This document shows positions 8,713 to 17,119 of a stretch of DNA of 64,000 bases, in pieces. Source of the stretch: JBDGYW01 sp964580055. GTDB taxonomy: Bacteria; Gemmatimonadota; Gemmatimonadetes; Gemmatimonadales; GWC2-71-9. The stretch covers positions 1 through 64,000 of the forward strand of contig CAZOJI010000008.1 in NCBI GenBank assembly GCA_964580055.1, in the 5' to 3' direction. The number at the start of each line of letters is the position of its first letter. Within the stretch, counting starts at the first letter, position 1. Under the pieces are notes generated by a model, which was not told the DNA's origin, searched no databases, and saw nothing but the letters and a program-made list of their open reading frames with translations. A program made the position numbers and the translations under genes.

Positions 8713-8994
8713 ATGAAATGCAGCCGCTGCGGTAAGGTGCTCGGAGGAGAGGATCGAGTCGTCATCGATGGTGGGCAGATCGTGTGCGCCAATTGCGGCC
8801 GGAAGAAAGAACCGCTCGTCTTCACCAACGGCAGGAGGGCGCTCGAGGCAGCCCGGAAACGGGCTGTGGTTACAGGCTACCCTGTCTCGATCACACTAAT
8901 GCCCGGCGAAGAGAGGAAGCACGTCAGGTATTTCGTGAAGGTACGCCGGCGCGAGTCTGGTGTCGCCATATTAGAAGAGGCGGAGTCTTCCTGA
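8713..8994 (+). CDS. Small zinc-ribbon protein
   Basis: A 93-residue protein starting at ATG 8713 with GAGG eight bases upstream. It opens with CSRCGKVLGGED and has CANCGRKK about 20 residues later, so it should fold around one zinc ion. The second half is basic, with TNGRRALEAARKRA and an MPGEERKHVRYFVKVRRR stretch. It has no recognisable catalytic motif. It follows the larger zinc-ribbon gene by 193 bases, a stretch in which I see no other gene, and precedes a transporter. Function unknown. Confidence 0.65.
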   Translation: MKCSRCGKVLGGEDRVVIDGGQIVCANCGRKKEPLVFTNGRRALEAARKRAVVTGYPVSITLMPGEERKHVRYFVKVRRRESGVAILEEAESS

Positions 8995-9078
8995 CTCTCG
9001 ACAACGATCAATTTCAACAAACCGAACCTACTCCGGTGCTGCATGCCTCAACTGGGCGGCTAGGGGTTCGCTGATTCT

Positions 9079-10467
9079 GTGAACCTCCACCTCACTCTGC
9101 TTCTTGGCTACTCCGCGTGCCTGATTCTATTGGGAGCGTGGATAGGCAGGCTCGTGAAGACATCCGACAAATTCTTCGTGGCCGGCCGTCGCCTGAGCCC
9201 CCTCCTGCTCTTCGCGACGATCCTCGCCGCCAACATTGGAGCAGGCTCGACCGTGGGAGCTGCCGGTCTTGGGTATCGAGACGGCTTGAGTGCGTGGTGG
9301 TGGGTGGGATCGGCGGGCATCGGCTCGTTGATATTGGCGTTCCTGATCGGCCCGCGTATCTGGCGTATCGCTGCCAAGCACGATCTGAGAACCGTCGGAG
9401 ACTACCTCGATCTTCGTTACGGGCCGTCTGTGCGCGGAATAATGGCCTCGCTACTGTGGGTAGGTACGCTTGCGATCCTGGCCGGACAACTGATCGCGCT
9501 CGCATGGGTTTTGGAGGTGGTCGCCGGCGTGCCCAAACTCTGGGGTTGTCTGATCGGTGGTCTCGTGATGACGACCTACTTCACAGCGGGTGGTCTGTTG
9601 ACCTCCGCCTGGGTGAATCTCGTGCAACTGGTCGTGTTGGTATTGGGCTTTGCCGTCGCCGTTCCAATTGCGCTCTCGTCCGTTGGAGGATTGGATGCGG
9701 TGCTGCAGGCTTCAGATAATGTCAGTTCGACCCATCTCAATTTCTGGCGTGGGGGAGCGTCCGGCTGGACCTATGTAGGCTTGCTGGTTCCGGCTTTCGT
9801 CATATCACCCGGCTTGCTTCAGAAGCTCTATGGAGCCCGCAATGAGAATACGGTCCGCTGGGGTATCGGAGCCAGTGCCGTCTTACTCATGGCCTTTGCC
9901 GCAATTCCCCCCCTGCTGGGCATGATCGCTAACGTCAACTCGCCAAGCCTGGCCAATCCTGAGCTTGCTCTTCCCACCGTTTTGGTGGATGAGCTGCCGT
10001 TGCTCCTCGGAAGCCTGGGACTCGCAGCGATCTTCTCGGCAGAGGTGAGTTCTGCGGACGCGATCCTGTTCATGCTAGCAACCTCACTGTCACAGGATCT
10101 CTATCGTCGATTCGTCAATCCTGCAGCGAGCGACGCTCTGGTATTGAGGGTTTCACGGCTTGCGGCCGTGGGAGGGGGGGTGCTCGGAGTCACATTGGCG
10201 ATACTGCTCCCATCAGTGATCGGTGCCCTTACGATTTTCTACGCGTTGCTGAGTGTGAGCCTGTTTGTACCTGTAGTCGCTGGCGTCTATTTCCAGAGAG
10301 GGGGCGTGCCTGAAGCTCTTGCGGCGATCGCGGCCGGCATTGTGGTGCTCCTGTTTGTCCATTTCGGAAGCGGGGGAGCGGGATTTGGAATCTGGACGCC
10401 GCCGCTGCTGGGGATCATCGCTGCCGGCGTGAGCTTCTGCTTGGTTGGGCTTGCCAGGCGAGCATAG
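9079..10467 (+). CDS. Sodium:solute symporter (SSS family)
   Basis: A 462-residue inner-membrane protein with about 13 hydrophobic segments and SSS-family landmarks: FFVAGRRLSPLLLFATI at the first helix end, ANIGAGSTVGAAGLGYRDG in the sodium-site helix, and SSADAILFMLATSLSQDLYRRFVNP in the later loop. SSS proteins import sugars, amino acids, nucleosides, proline, pantothenate or acetate with sodium. The specific substrate cannot be read here. The start is a GTG at 9079; no strong Shine-Dalgarno sequence is visible. It shares the QDLYRRFVNP-like motif with the second symporter at 54.3-55.8 kb, so the two are paralogues. A 42-bp repeat array begins just downstream. Confidence 0.88.
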   Translation: MNLHLTLLLGYSACLILLGAWIGRLVKTSDKFFVAGRRLSPLLLFATILAANIGAGSTVGAAGLGYRDGLSAWWWVGSAGIGSLILAFLIGPRIWRIAAKHDLRTVGDYLDLRYGPSVRGIMASLLWVGTLAILAGQLIALAWVLEVVAGVPKLWGCLIGGLVMTTYFTAGGLLTSAWVNLVQLVVLVLGFAVAVPIALSSVGGLDAVLQASDNVSSTHLNFWRGGASGWTYVGLLVPAFVISPGLLQKLYGARNENTVRWGIGASAVLLMAFAAIPPLLGMIANVNSPSLANPELALPTVLVDELPLLLGSLGLAAIFSAEVSSADAILFMLATSLSQDLYRRFVNPAASDALVLRVSRLAAVGGGVLGVTLAILLPSVIGALTIFYALLSVSLFVPVVAGVYFQRGGVPEALAAIAAGIVVLLFVHFGSGGAGFGIWTPPLLGIIAAGVSFCLVGLARRA

Positions 10468-10478
10468 GGTTTGTCACA

Positions 10479-10732
10479 CGCAACGCTTCATCCGCCACAG
10501 ATCACGCGTTAACTGCGGCATTTGAACGTTCATCTGTGACAGATCACGCGTTAACTGCGGCATTTGAACGTTCATCTGTGACAGATCACGCGTTAACTGC
10601 GGCATTCGAACGTTCATCTGCGACGGATCACGCGTTAACTGCGGCATTCGAACGTTCATCTGCGACAGATCACGCGTTAACTGTGGCATTCGAACGTTCA
10701 TCTGTGACGGATCACGCGTTAACTGTGGCAGT
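10479..10732. repeat. 42-bp tandem repeat array, about 5.5 copies plus a degenerate first unit
   Basis: Units start at 10501, 10543, 10585, 10627, 10669 and 10711 (the last is cut after about 20 bases); a diverged unit precedes them from about 10479. Each contains ACGCGT overlapping GTTAAC and a GAACGTTC core, extended to the perfect TGAACGTTCA in early copies. Copies differ at a few positions only, mostly C/T and A/G changes. The period is a multiple of three, so long reading frames appear on both strands, but they are low-complexity and I do not call them genes. The array follows the symporter stop by a few bases. The rest of the 10468-10927 gap holds only a terminator near 10.87 kb. Confidence 0.93.
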
Positions 10733-10870
10733 TCCGACCTCTTCGATGTCACGCCTCACTTCACCAATATCACCCCCTCGCCTCGACAATATTACGCGAT
10801 ATCTCCCTCGGGGTACGCGTTGTATCGGTGACGTAACGCGTCACAGCAGCGTCCTGCGGACGCAAAACAA

Positions 10871-10904
10871 GGCCCGGAATCCCGTCGAGAGAAGGATCCC
10901 GGGC
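10871..10904 (-). terminator. Rho-independent terminator-like hairpin
   Basis: GCCCGG-AATCC pairs imperfectly with GGAT-CCCGGGC across a ten-base loop. Read on the minus strand it is followed by TTGTTTTG, 24 bases after the stop of the small secreted-protein gene, so it probably ends the M14 peptidase transcript. The plus-strand side is followed by CTCTATTCTT, so it may act weakly in both directions. Confidence 0.6.
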
Positions 10905-10927
10905 TCTATTCTTCTGCCTTCTGTTTG

Positions 10928-11170
10928 CTACCGGATCGCGAAAGTCAGCGTCGCCCACTTGGAGTGGTAGTCGAGACCGTCTTGCTGCGACGCCACCATG
11001 TTGATGAACTCGACATACCACTTACCCGGTGCGTTCAGTACGAAAGTCGCGACACCTTCTGCGTCTGCGTGCGTGCAATCGACCGGGAACATGACGCCCG
11101 AAGTGCCTTGTCCGCCCGCAACCGCGGCGGTTACCACGAGTAGGACGGATGCTGAGGAGAGACGCCTCAT
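10928..11170 (-). CDS. Small secreted protein, possibly DUF4198-tail-like
   Basis: An 80-residue protein from ATG 11170, with AGGGAAG about nine bases upstream. It has a typical signal peptide (MRRLSSASVLLVVTAAVAGGQG). The mature part, with EGVATFVLNAPGKWYVEFI and YHSKWATLTF, resembles the beta-rich C-terminus of DUF4198-type proteins, which end in a similar 'WATLTF' strand, but the N-terminal part of such proteins is absent. It follows the M14 peptidase gene by 25 bases and is likely in the same transcript, closed by the hairpin downstream. The family assignment is tentative. Confidence 0.62.
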   Translation of the reverse strand: MRRLSSASVLLVVTAAVAGGQGTSGVMFPVDCTHADAEGVATFVLNAPGKWYVEFINMVASQQDGLDYHSKWATLTFAIR

Positions 11171-11195
11171 CACGGAGCTTCCCTTTACCAGGCGC

Positions 11196-13829
11196 CTAGT
11201 TGTCGTTCGGCCCGCGCACGAGCGAGTTGAATACCAACTTGAACGTGCCGTGTGTCTGCGCTCTGTGTTGGGCTCTGAACCCAATCAATACTATTCTTCC
11301 CTCACCGTACTCAGCTGAGACCATTGAGGCCTTCTCGGCGATCAGATCCTCTCCAATCAGCCAACCGCTTTGAAGAATGTCTCGTTTCGGGAATGTCGCG
11401 ATAGTGGTTATGCGGTGGTTGTGTTCAGTCGGCTCTATCTCGTACACCTGATTACGCGCCAGGAAGGTTCCGAGGGCCTCATCGGGCATTCCATATGCCA
11501 ATGGGTGTGAGTCGTCGAAGTTCATCCACAGCGTAGATCCCGGACACCAGAATTCCTTGGACGGCAGGTCTGCCACAACGTTTCGAAGTGGGAGTCCGAA
11601 CTCCTCGATTGGTAGCGATGCAGCTTCCGCAAACGTGAGCAGCGTTCCGCCGTCCTCGACGAACTGCTGCAAAGCGTCCACGCCTTCCTGCCCGAAACCG
11701 CTGCGATACTCCGGAGGATAACTCTCGGGGCCACTTGCATACGGCCCGCGCGCGCTCTCTCCATCGAATTCGCCGGTCATCATGGAAACACGGTCCGCCG
11801 GTAGGATAATGACGTCGTAGTCGTCCGCGAGATCGTCCTCCGTGATAGCAGCGTCCATCAGAGTCGTATACGGGAAATCGTAGTGTTCCAGGAGCCAGCG
11901 GGTCCAACCCTCGTCCATGTTGCCGCCGTAGTAGCGCTGGTACATGCCGATACGGAGGCGGCCGGTAGAATAACTGCTCTCGGACGCATCGGTTGGAAGC
12001 GGCTCGAAGTCCACTCCTGTTTGACGGGCGATCTCATCGAGACCTGCGTCTGCATCGGCGGGCACGAGGAAGTCACCGGGCAGCAGGCCGCCGTCGGTCT
12101 CCGTATGTACTCGCCTCACCTCAACGCCCTCGTTGAACAGGAGATTTACCGCCTTGAAAGTGTGGTTCTGTCTACCGTCGAGGCGATAGCCGAACGCGCT
12201 GGCGGACACGGTGCCATGAGGCTCGATAGGGCCGATCACCTCGACGAGCGGGGCAGCGACCTGAGTTTCCACCTCATCGACGTGCACTCCCATGAATTCG
12301 GCAATGACGTCGCCCGCCATGTCGTAGGGCCTGATCGGATTACCTAATGCATCGATCGTGTAGCTGTTCTGGGGATAGAAAGTCCGGCCCAACAGCCAGC
12401 GAATGACGCCCATCTTGGGTTGTGCCATGGAGACCACAAAGGTGCCGGGCCCATAGACCTTGTTTTCGTGGGTGAAACCCCGCTCTGAGCGATGTATCTC
12501 GATTCCCTGACCCAGCAGTTTCTCGATCATCACCAACGCAGTCCGGCTGTCGTGCTGTTCCGCGGGGATGATATATGCGGCGCGATCCCCCGTAGCGCCG
12601 CGCTCGGTCTGGCGCTTGGCCTTCAAGTACGCGTTCCACAAAACCGTTTCTTTGTTGCGTGCAGCGATATCCAGCGTTGCCCAGGCAGAAACCTTCTGGC
12701 GCTCGACGATGTCGCGCAGTCGCCACCAGCCGCCCTCCCACGGATTGGGGAACGTCGTCTGCGGCTCGTGTTCCGGAAGCTGGCGTCTACCGCCACGCAG
12801 TTGGTCTTGGTGTATGTATATCGGTGTTGCCAACCTCGTGCTCGCCGCCTCGGTGAGCATACCGGCAATGTTGTGAAACGGGGTTATCCAGTGGAATCCG
12901 AAGTGGCCCCAGCCTCCATAGATGGCCGAGTTCACGATCCCCGACAGTCCTGCCTCTTCTTCTTTGTAAGCGATGTGTGCGCCGTACCAGCTCATTTCCC
13001 GCCAGACCAGCGGGTCTGAAAACGGCCTGATTGGCTCAGCATACGGAGGGACGTAGAATCGTGCGCTATAGCTGCCCATGTGATGATGATCGATGTATGC
13101 TTGGGGGATCCACTCCCGGAACATGAGCCTAGCCTCGTACCGAGACTCGACAGTGTTGGTCATGAAGGCGTCGCGGTTGTTGTCATGGCCGGTGTATATG
13201 TGGTAGAGAGAGGGATAACTCGCGCCCTCGTATTCCGTTCCGACGGTCTCCCGATACCAGTCGGTTACCATTATCTGGCCGTCGGGGTTCAAGGAGGGGA
13301 TCATTACGAAGATCACGTTGTCGAGAATCCGCATTGCTTCTTCGTCGGTGCGGCTGGCGAGGTCGTAGGCCAGCTCGACCGCCATGAGGCTGCCGCCGAT
13401 TTCGGTCGCGTGAAGACTCATCGACTGGTTGATGACCACCTTACCGGCTTCGACGAGCTCCCTGATTCGGTCCTCGGGTATTCCTCGAGGATCGCTCAAT
13501 CGATCGTTGATCTGCCGAAGCTCCTCCAGCCTATCGAGGTTCTCGGGGGCTGAGAAGAAGATCGCGAGGAACGTGTTCCCGAGCGTACTGGGCCCCATGT
13601 CCACCACTTCCAACCTCGAGCACTCGTTCTCGAGCAAGCGGTAATACTCGACCATTCGGTCCCAGCGAGCGATCCTGCGGTCCGCACCCATCTGGAATCC
13701 GAAAAACTCCTCAGGCGTCGTGATCTCCTGCGACTGTGCCTCCGCCTCCTCGGGATGGAACCCTGCGGTCAGTGCACCTAGTGTGAGGAGGTAGACGACA
13801 ACTCTGAACGACAAGCGACTCCTTCTCAT
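11196..13829 (-). CDS. Secreted M14-family zinc carboxypeptidase with C-terminal GATase-like domain
   Basis: An 877-residue secreted protein with a signal peptide ending near residue 32 (EEAEAQ). The M14 zinc site is complete: His140 and Glu143 in LHATEIGG, a third His in YIDHHHMGS (247-250), and the catalytic Glu327 in MLTEAAS. NPDG (181-184) and the HDNNRD segment match the substrate-binding region. The C-terminal third (RIGMYQRYYGGNMDEGW, DYDVIILPADRV, FVEDGGTLLTFAEAA) looks like a class I glutamine amidotransferase-type fold, commonly fused to such M14 proteins. It should trim peptides outside the cytoplasm. The ATG is preceded by AGGAGA at about eight bases. Confidence 0.9.
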   Translation of the reverse strand: MRRSRLSFRVVVYLLTLGALTAGFHPEEAEAQSQEITTPEEFFGFQMGADRRIARWDRMVEYYRLLENECSRLEVVDMGPSTLGNTFLAIFFSAPENLDRLEELRQINDRLSDPRGIPEDRIRELVEAGKVVINQSMSLHATEIGGSLMAVELAYDLASRTDEEAMRILDNVIFVMIPSLNPDGQIMVTDWYRETVGTEYEGASYPSLYHIYTGHDNNRDAFMTNTVESRYEARLMFREWIPQAYIDHHHMGSYSARFYVPPYAEPIRPFSDPLVWREMSWYGAHIAYKEEEAGLSGIVNSAIYGGWGHFGFHWITPFHNIAGMLTEAASTRLATPIYIHQDQLRGGRRQLPEHEPQTTFPNPWEGGWWRLRDIVERQKVSAWATLDIAARNKETVLWNAYLKAKRQTERGATGDRAAYIIPAEQHDSRTALVMIEKLLGQGIEIHRSERGFTHENKVYGPGTFVVSMAQPKMGVIRWLLGRTFYPQNSYTIDALGNPIRPYDMAGDVIAEFMGVHVDEVETQVAAPLVEVIGPIEPHGTVSASAFGYRLDGRQNHTFKAVNLLFNEGVEVRRVHTETDGGLLPGDFLVPADADAGLDEIARQTGVDFEPLPTDASESSYSTGRLRIGMYQRYYGGNMDEGWTRWLLEHYDFPYTTLMDAAITEDDLADDYDVIILPADRVSMMTGEFDGESARGPYASGPESYPPEYRSGFGQEGVDALQQFVEDGGTLLTFAEAASLPIEEFGLPLRNVVADLPSKEFWCPGSTLWMNFDDSHPLAYGMPDEALGTFLARNQVYEIEPTEHNHRITTIATFPKRDILQSGWLIGEDLIAEKASMVSAEYGEGRIVLIGFRAQHRAQTHGTFKLVFNSLVRGPNDN

Positions 13830-13998
13830 CAGAATCTCCTAACGGTATTTGCTCTGGCTGTTATTGCGACTTCGTGTGGTGAACACTCTTGTGTGCTCAC
13901 CGGCCGCGAACGGCTTCTTCAAATGCTGGCAAGCTGCCCATGGCAAACTGCGTTTTAATACGGACGGTAGCAAGTGCGCACGAGGGCCCAGGCTCCGG

Positions 13999-14907
13999 TC
14001 ACAACCACGCCGCGCCACGCACTCCGCTGGAGTCGCCATGAACGTTCTTGACGACTCGCGTCGTGACCTCATCCGTGAACACGTGAGGCTGGATCGCTTT
14101 CTGCGTCTTCTCTGCCAGGCCGGGAAGATTAGACAAGCCACCGCCCAGAACCACCGCCTCGGGGTCCACGACGTTGATGACCGTAGCGAGCGCGCGGCCC
14201 AACCTCTCGACGTATCTCTCCAGGGCCGTCCGGGCCGCGTCTGAGCCGTTTCCGGCACGAGCCCCGATTTCTTGCGGAGAGACTGCTTCGCCAGTGGCGG
14301 ATTCGAAGTCCCGCTGCAACCCGGGTCCCGATAGGAACGTCTCGATACATCCCAATCTACCGCAGTAGCACCTGGCGCCCGGACGTTCCGAGTCGGTCGG
14401 CCTCGGCAGAGGATTGTGCCCCCACTCACCCGCGATCTTCTGTTGGCCGTGGAACACCTTCTTCTCCACGACAATGCCTCCTCCCACACCTGTGCCCAGG
14501 ATGACTCCGAACACCGTTTCCGCATCCCTGCCCGCACCGTCGACAGCCTCGGATAGGGCGAAACAGTTCGCGTCGTTCATCATCCGGATAGGCCGCCCGA
14601 TAACGTCCTCCAGGTCGCGGTCGAAAGGGTGGCCGATGAGCCAGGTGGAGTTGGCGTTCTTGACCAGACCGGTCACGGGCGAGACCGTGCCGGGAATCCC
14701 GATGCCGACGGTACCCGGTTCTCCGGTTTGGGCGTCGGCCTTCCGCACGAGGTTCTTGATGGCCTCCAGGCAGCCATCGTAGCTCCTTGGCGTGTCGACC
14801 CGGTGTCTGAATGTCTCTGCGCCCGACATGTCGAGCACTATCACTTCGATCTTCGTCCCGCCGAGGTCAATGCCGATTCGAGGACGGGATTTGCTTCGAG
14901 ATGCCAT
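13999..14907 (-). CDS. ROK-family sugar kinase, fructokinase-like
   Basis: About 302 residues from the ATG at 14907; the frame is open upstream but residues before MASRSKSRPRIGIDLGGTK look non-conserved. Features of ROK kinases are present: the phosphate loop IGIDLGGTKIEV, the NDANCFALSEA catalytic segment, GTGVGGGIV, and the zinc motif GARCYCGRLGCIE followed by SGPGL. The closest role is an ATP-dependent fructokinase or N-acetylglucosamine/glucose kinase of the Mak type. It lies between the M14 and S9 peptidase genes on the same strand, 58 bases downstream of the S9 gene. The 169 bases between this gene and the M14 gene hold nothing I recognise. Confidence 0.87.
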   Translation of the reverse strand: MASRSKSRPRIGIDLGGTKIEVIVLDMSGAETFRHRVDTPRSYDGCLEAIKNLVRKADAQTGEPGTVGIGIPGTVSPVTGLVKNANSTWLIGHPFDRDLEDVIGRPIRMMNDANCFALSEAVDGAGRDAETVFGVILGTGVGGGIVVEKKVFHGQQKIAGEWGHNPLPRPTDSERPGARCYCGRLGCIETFLSGPGLQRDFESATGEAVSPQEIGARAGNGSDAARTALERYVERLGRALATVINVVDPEAVVLGGGLSNLPGLAEKTQKAIQPHVFTDEVTTRVVKNVHGDSSGVRGAAWL

Positions 14908-14965
14908 CAGGTTTTGAGCCCGCGAAATCCAGAAAGCCGAAGCAACGAAGCCGCGCACAAGGAAT

Positions 14966-17011
14966 TCATCTGGTCTCGTGAGACTCCTCTGTTTCCTCGG
15001 TTTCCAGTGGCAGTTCGATGTCCTCTCCCCAAATGTGCTTCCCGAACCACTGCCAGTTGTGCCAAGTGGCTGCAAGGCGTTCCTTGGGTTTACTGATGCC
15101 GTGTCCGAACCCCTTGTATACGATCAGTCTTGTCTCAACGCCCACGTCCTGCAATCCCTGATATAGCTCGTACGCGTTGGGTATGGGCACGCGACGGTCG
15201 AACTCTCCGTGTTGAATGAGTGTGGGCGTGGACGCATCGTTGATGAACGTCATCGGCGAAGTCTGGGCGTAGATCTCGCCATCCTCCCACGGAGTGGCTT
15301 TGAGGTATTGTCGGGTGAAGGGGTGAATATCGGTGTTCACATAGTATGTGACCCAGTTCGAGATGCCGGCGCCCACCGATATCGAGGCGAACCGATCCGT
15401 CGTAGTCGTCAGGTAAGCAGAGATGTAGCCGCCCTGGCTCCATCCCATGGCACCCATACGGTCCGTGTCCACGATCCCCTGGGATATCAGATAGTCCACT
15501 CCGGAGTGAACGTCCCAAGCATCACCGATGCCGAGATTCCTCACATTCAGCGATCGGAAATCCTCCCCATAGCCGGCTGAACCCCGGTAGTTGGGGCGTA
15601 GCACGAGCGCCCCCTTCGTGAGCCACTGGTGGATCGGGTAGACATAGCTGACTACGGCAGTTGGATAGTCGATACCGGTGGGCCCGCCGTGGATCACGAC
15701 GAACAGTGGGTATTGCTTGTTGGGATCAAAATCGCCCGGTTTGTGGAGCACTCCCTCTATAGTGGTTCCGTCGTGGCTCCGCCACGATATCACTTCGCTC
15801 GTGCCGAGCGTCATTCCCTCGATCTGCTCGGTCATGTTGGTGAGCTTTGCAGGTCTGTACCGATCGACCGATGCGCGATACACCTCGTCCAGGGTTCCCT
15901 CTTCCCTAGCCACAATCGCCATGACCTCGCCGTCAGGTGTGAAGTCGACTGACCAGATCTGGTCAGGAGCCGTCGCAATGGCAGAGGTGTGTCCCGAGTT
16001 GGGATCCATGCGGTAGACGCGCCGCTTGGTACGCTCCCACCCTATCAGGAATATCCCTCTGTGCGTCCACGCGGTTACAGAGGGATCTTCGTCGAGATCG
16101 CAGTCGATACGTACGGGATTGCCCCCGTCGGCAGGTACCTTGTAGAACAGGGAATTCATGTAGTAGGCGGAGCCGATGTCGGGGCCAGATGCCTGATAAG
16201 CGACCCAACTCCCATCTGGAGACCACGTAGGGTTGTTCTGGGATCCCGCACCGGACACGAGCGTGCGAACCTCTCCGGTGTTGACGTCCACAACCGAAAT
16301 GTCCGAATGGAGCCAGGAGTTGATGAGGGGATCAGGAGTGTGCCCAAAGGCGATCTCTCGACCGTCCGGTGACCATTTGAAGCCGGCCACCGTATACTCG
16401 GTGCCTTCCGTCAGTCGGCGGGCTTCGACCGCACCCGGAGTTTCAGGCAGATCGACGATCCAGAGGTGGACCATGCGGTATTCCTGATCCTCCACAGCAA
16501 AAGACCCGTATCTTTTTTCCCGCTTCTCATGTCGGTCACTCTCCGGCTCCGAACTGGTGAACGCGATCGAACTGCCGGTGGGTGACCACTCGAATTGTCT
16601 GACACCTTCTTCCGCGTCGGTGAGGGCATGTGCTTCACCGCCTGAGGCGTTTATCAGGTGTATCTGGCGCTCGTCACCACGATCTGCGAGGAAGGCGAGC
16701 CGGCTCCCGTCCGGCGACCAAGCCGGGTCTGTGCTGCTTCCGTCATCTGTCCGTGTGAGTTGCAACGGTTCTTCTCCAGATCTCACCAGCCAGATCTCGG
16801 TGTCGTACACGTTGTCTTCCCAGTCTGCAGAACGAACGGTAAACGCCACGGTCTCCCCGTCGGGTGCAATCACGGCAGATCCGATGTCGGTGAGACTCAT
16901 GATGTCTTCGAATGACGGGCCGGGTATCTCAGGCTGTTGAGCGGTTAGCGGCGCCGAGAGACACAAAGACACGAGCTGCAAGCTGAACGTACTCAGGAAA
17001 TTTGAGCGCAT
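14966..17011 (-). CDS. Secreted S9-family (acylaminoacyl/prolyl oligopeptidase) peptidase
   Basis: A 681-residue protein with a signal peptide (cleavage after PLTAQ, about residue 25), a seven-bladed propeller built from repeated AWSPDGSRLAF-like strands, and a C-terminal alpha/beta hydrolase. The catalytic triad can be placed at Ser525 (GWSQGG), Asp605 (HGEFDRRVPI) and His637 (GFGHG). HGGPTG near residue 441 forms the oxyanion region. The S9C-type family cleaves short peptides or acylated N-termini, here probably in the periplasm. It is divergent from the DUF5916 gene and heads the minus-strand hydrolase run. Confidence 0.92.
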   Translation of the reverse strand: MRSNFLSTFSLQLVSLCLSAPLTAQQPEIPGPSFEDIMSLTDIGSAVIAPDGETVAFTVRSADWEDNVYDTEIWLVRSGEEPLQLTRTDDGSSTDPAWSPDGSRLAFLADRGDERQIHLINASGGEAHALTDAEEGVRQFEWSPTGSSIAFTSSEPESDRHEKREKRYGSFAVEDQEYRMVHLWIVDLPETPGAVEARRLTEGTEYTVAGFKWSPDGREIAFGHTPDPLINSWLHSDISVVDVNTGEVRTLVSGAGSQNNPTWSPDGSWVAYQASGPDIGSAYYMNSLFYKVPADGGNPVRIDCDLDEDPSVTAWTHRGIFLIGWERTKRRVYRMDPNSGHTSAIATAPDQIWSVDFTPDGEVMAIVAREEGTLDEVYRASVDRYRPAKLTNMTEQIEGMTLGTSEVISWRSHDGTTIEGVLHKPGDFDPNKQYPLFVVIHGGPTGIDYPTAVVSYVYPIHQWLTKGALVLRPNYRGSAGYGEDFRSLNVRNLGIGDAWDVHSGVDYLISQGIVDTDRMGAMGWSQGGYISAYLTTTTDRFASISVGAGISNWVTYYVNTDIHPFTRQYLKATPWEDGEIYAQTSPMTFINDASTPTLIQHGEFDRRVPIPNAYELYQGLQDVGVETRLIVYKGFGHGISKPKERLAATWHNWQWFGKHIWGEDIELPLETEETEESHETR

Positions 17012-17119
17012 CGTCTTCTCCTAGAGGGATATCTAAATATGGTTTTGCCGGCACCTATCGGTAACCGCGCCTGGCCTGTTTAACTTGTTACCCGACCTTT
17101 CGATCGGAGATGAGCAAGA

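Noticed and set aside
10530..10560. CRP-type binding sites (TGTGA and TCAC halves in the repeat)
   Set aside because: The spacing is four bases, not the six of the consensus, and the second half is imperfect.
10479..10732. CRISPR array
   Set aside because: The units are contiguous and near-identical over their whole length, with no variable spacers and no cas genes nearby.
10474..10970. Repetitive proteins encoded by the 42-bp array on either strand
   Set aside because: The period is divisible by three, so all frames tend to stay open; no ribosome site, no conserved flanking domain and equal openness on both strands argue against a real gene.
13839..14537. A 232-codon frame overlapping the ROK kinase
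   Set aside because: It is a shifted reading of the kinase coding sequence with low-complexity Arg/Ser composition.
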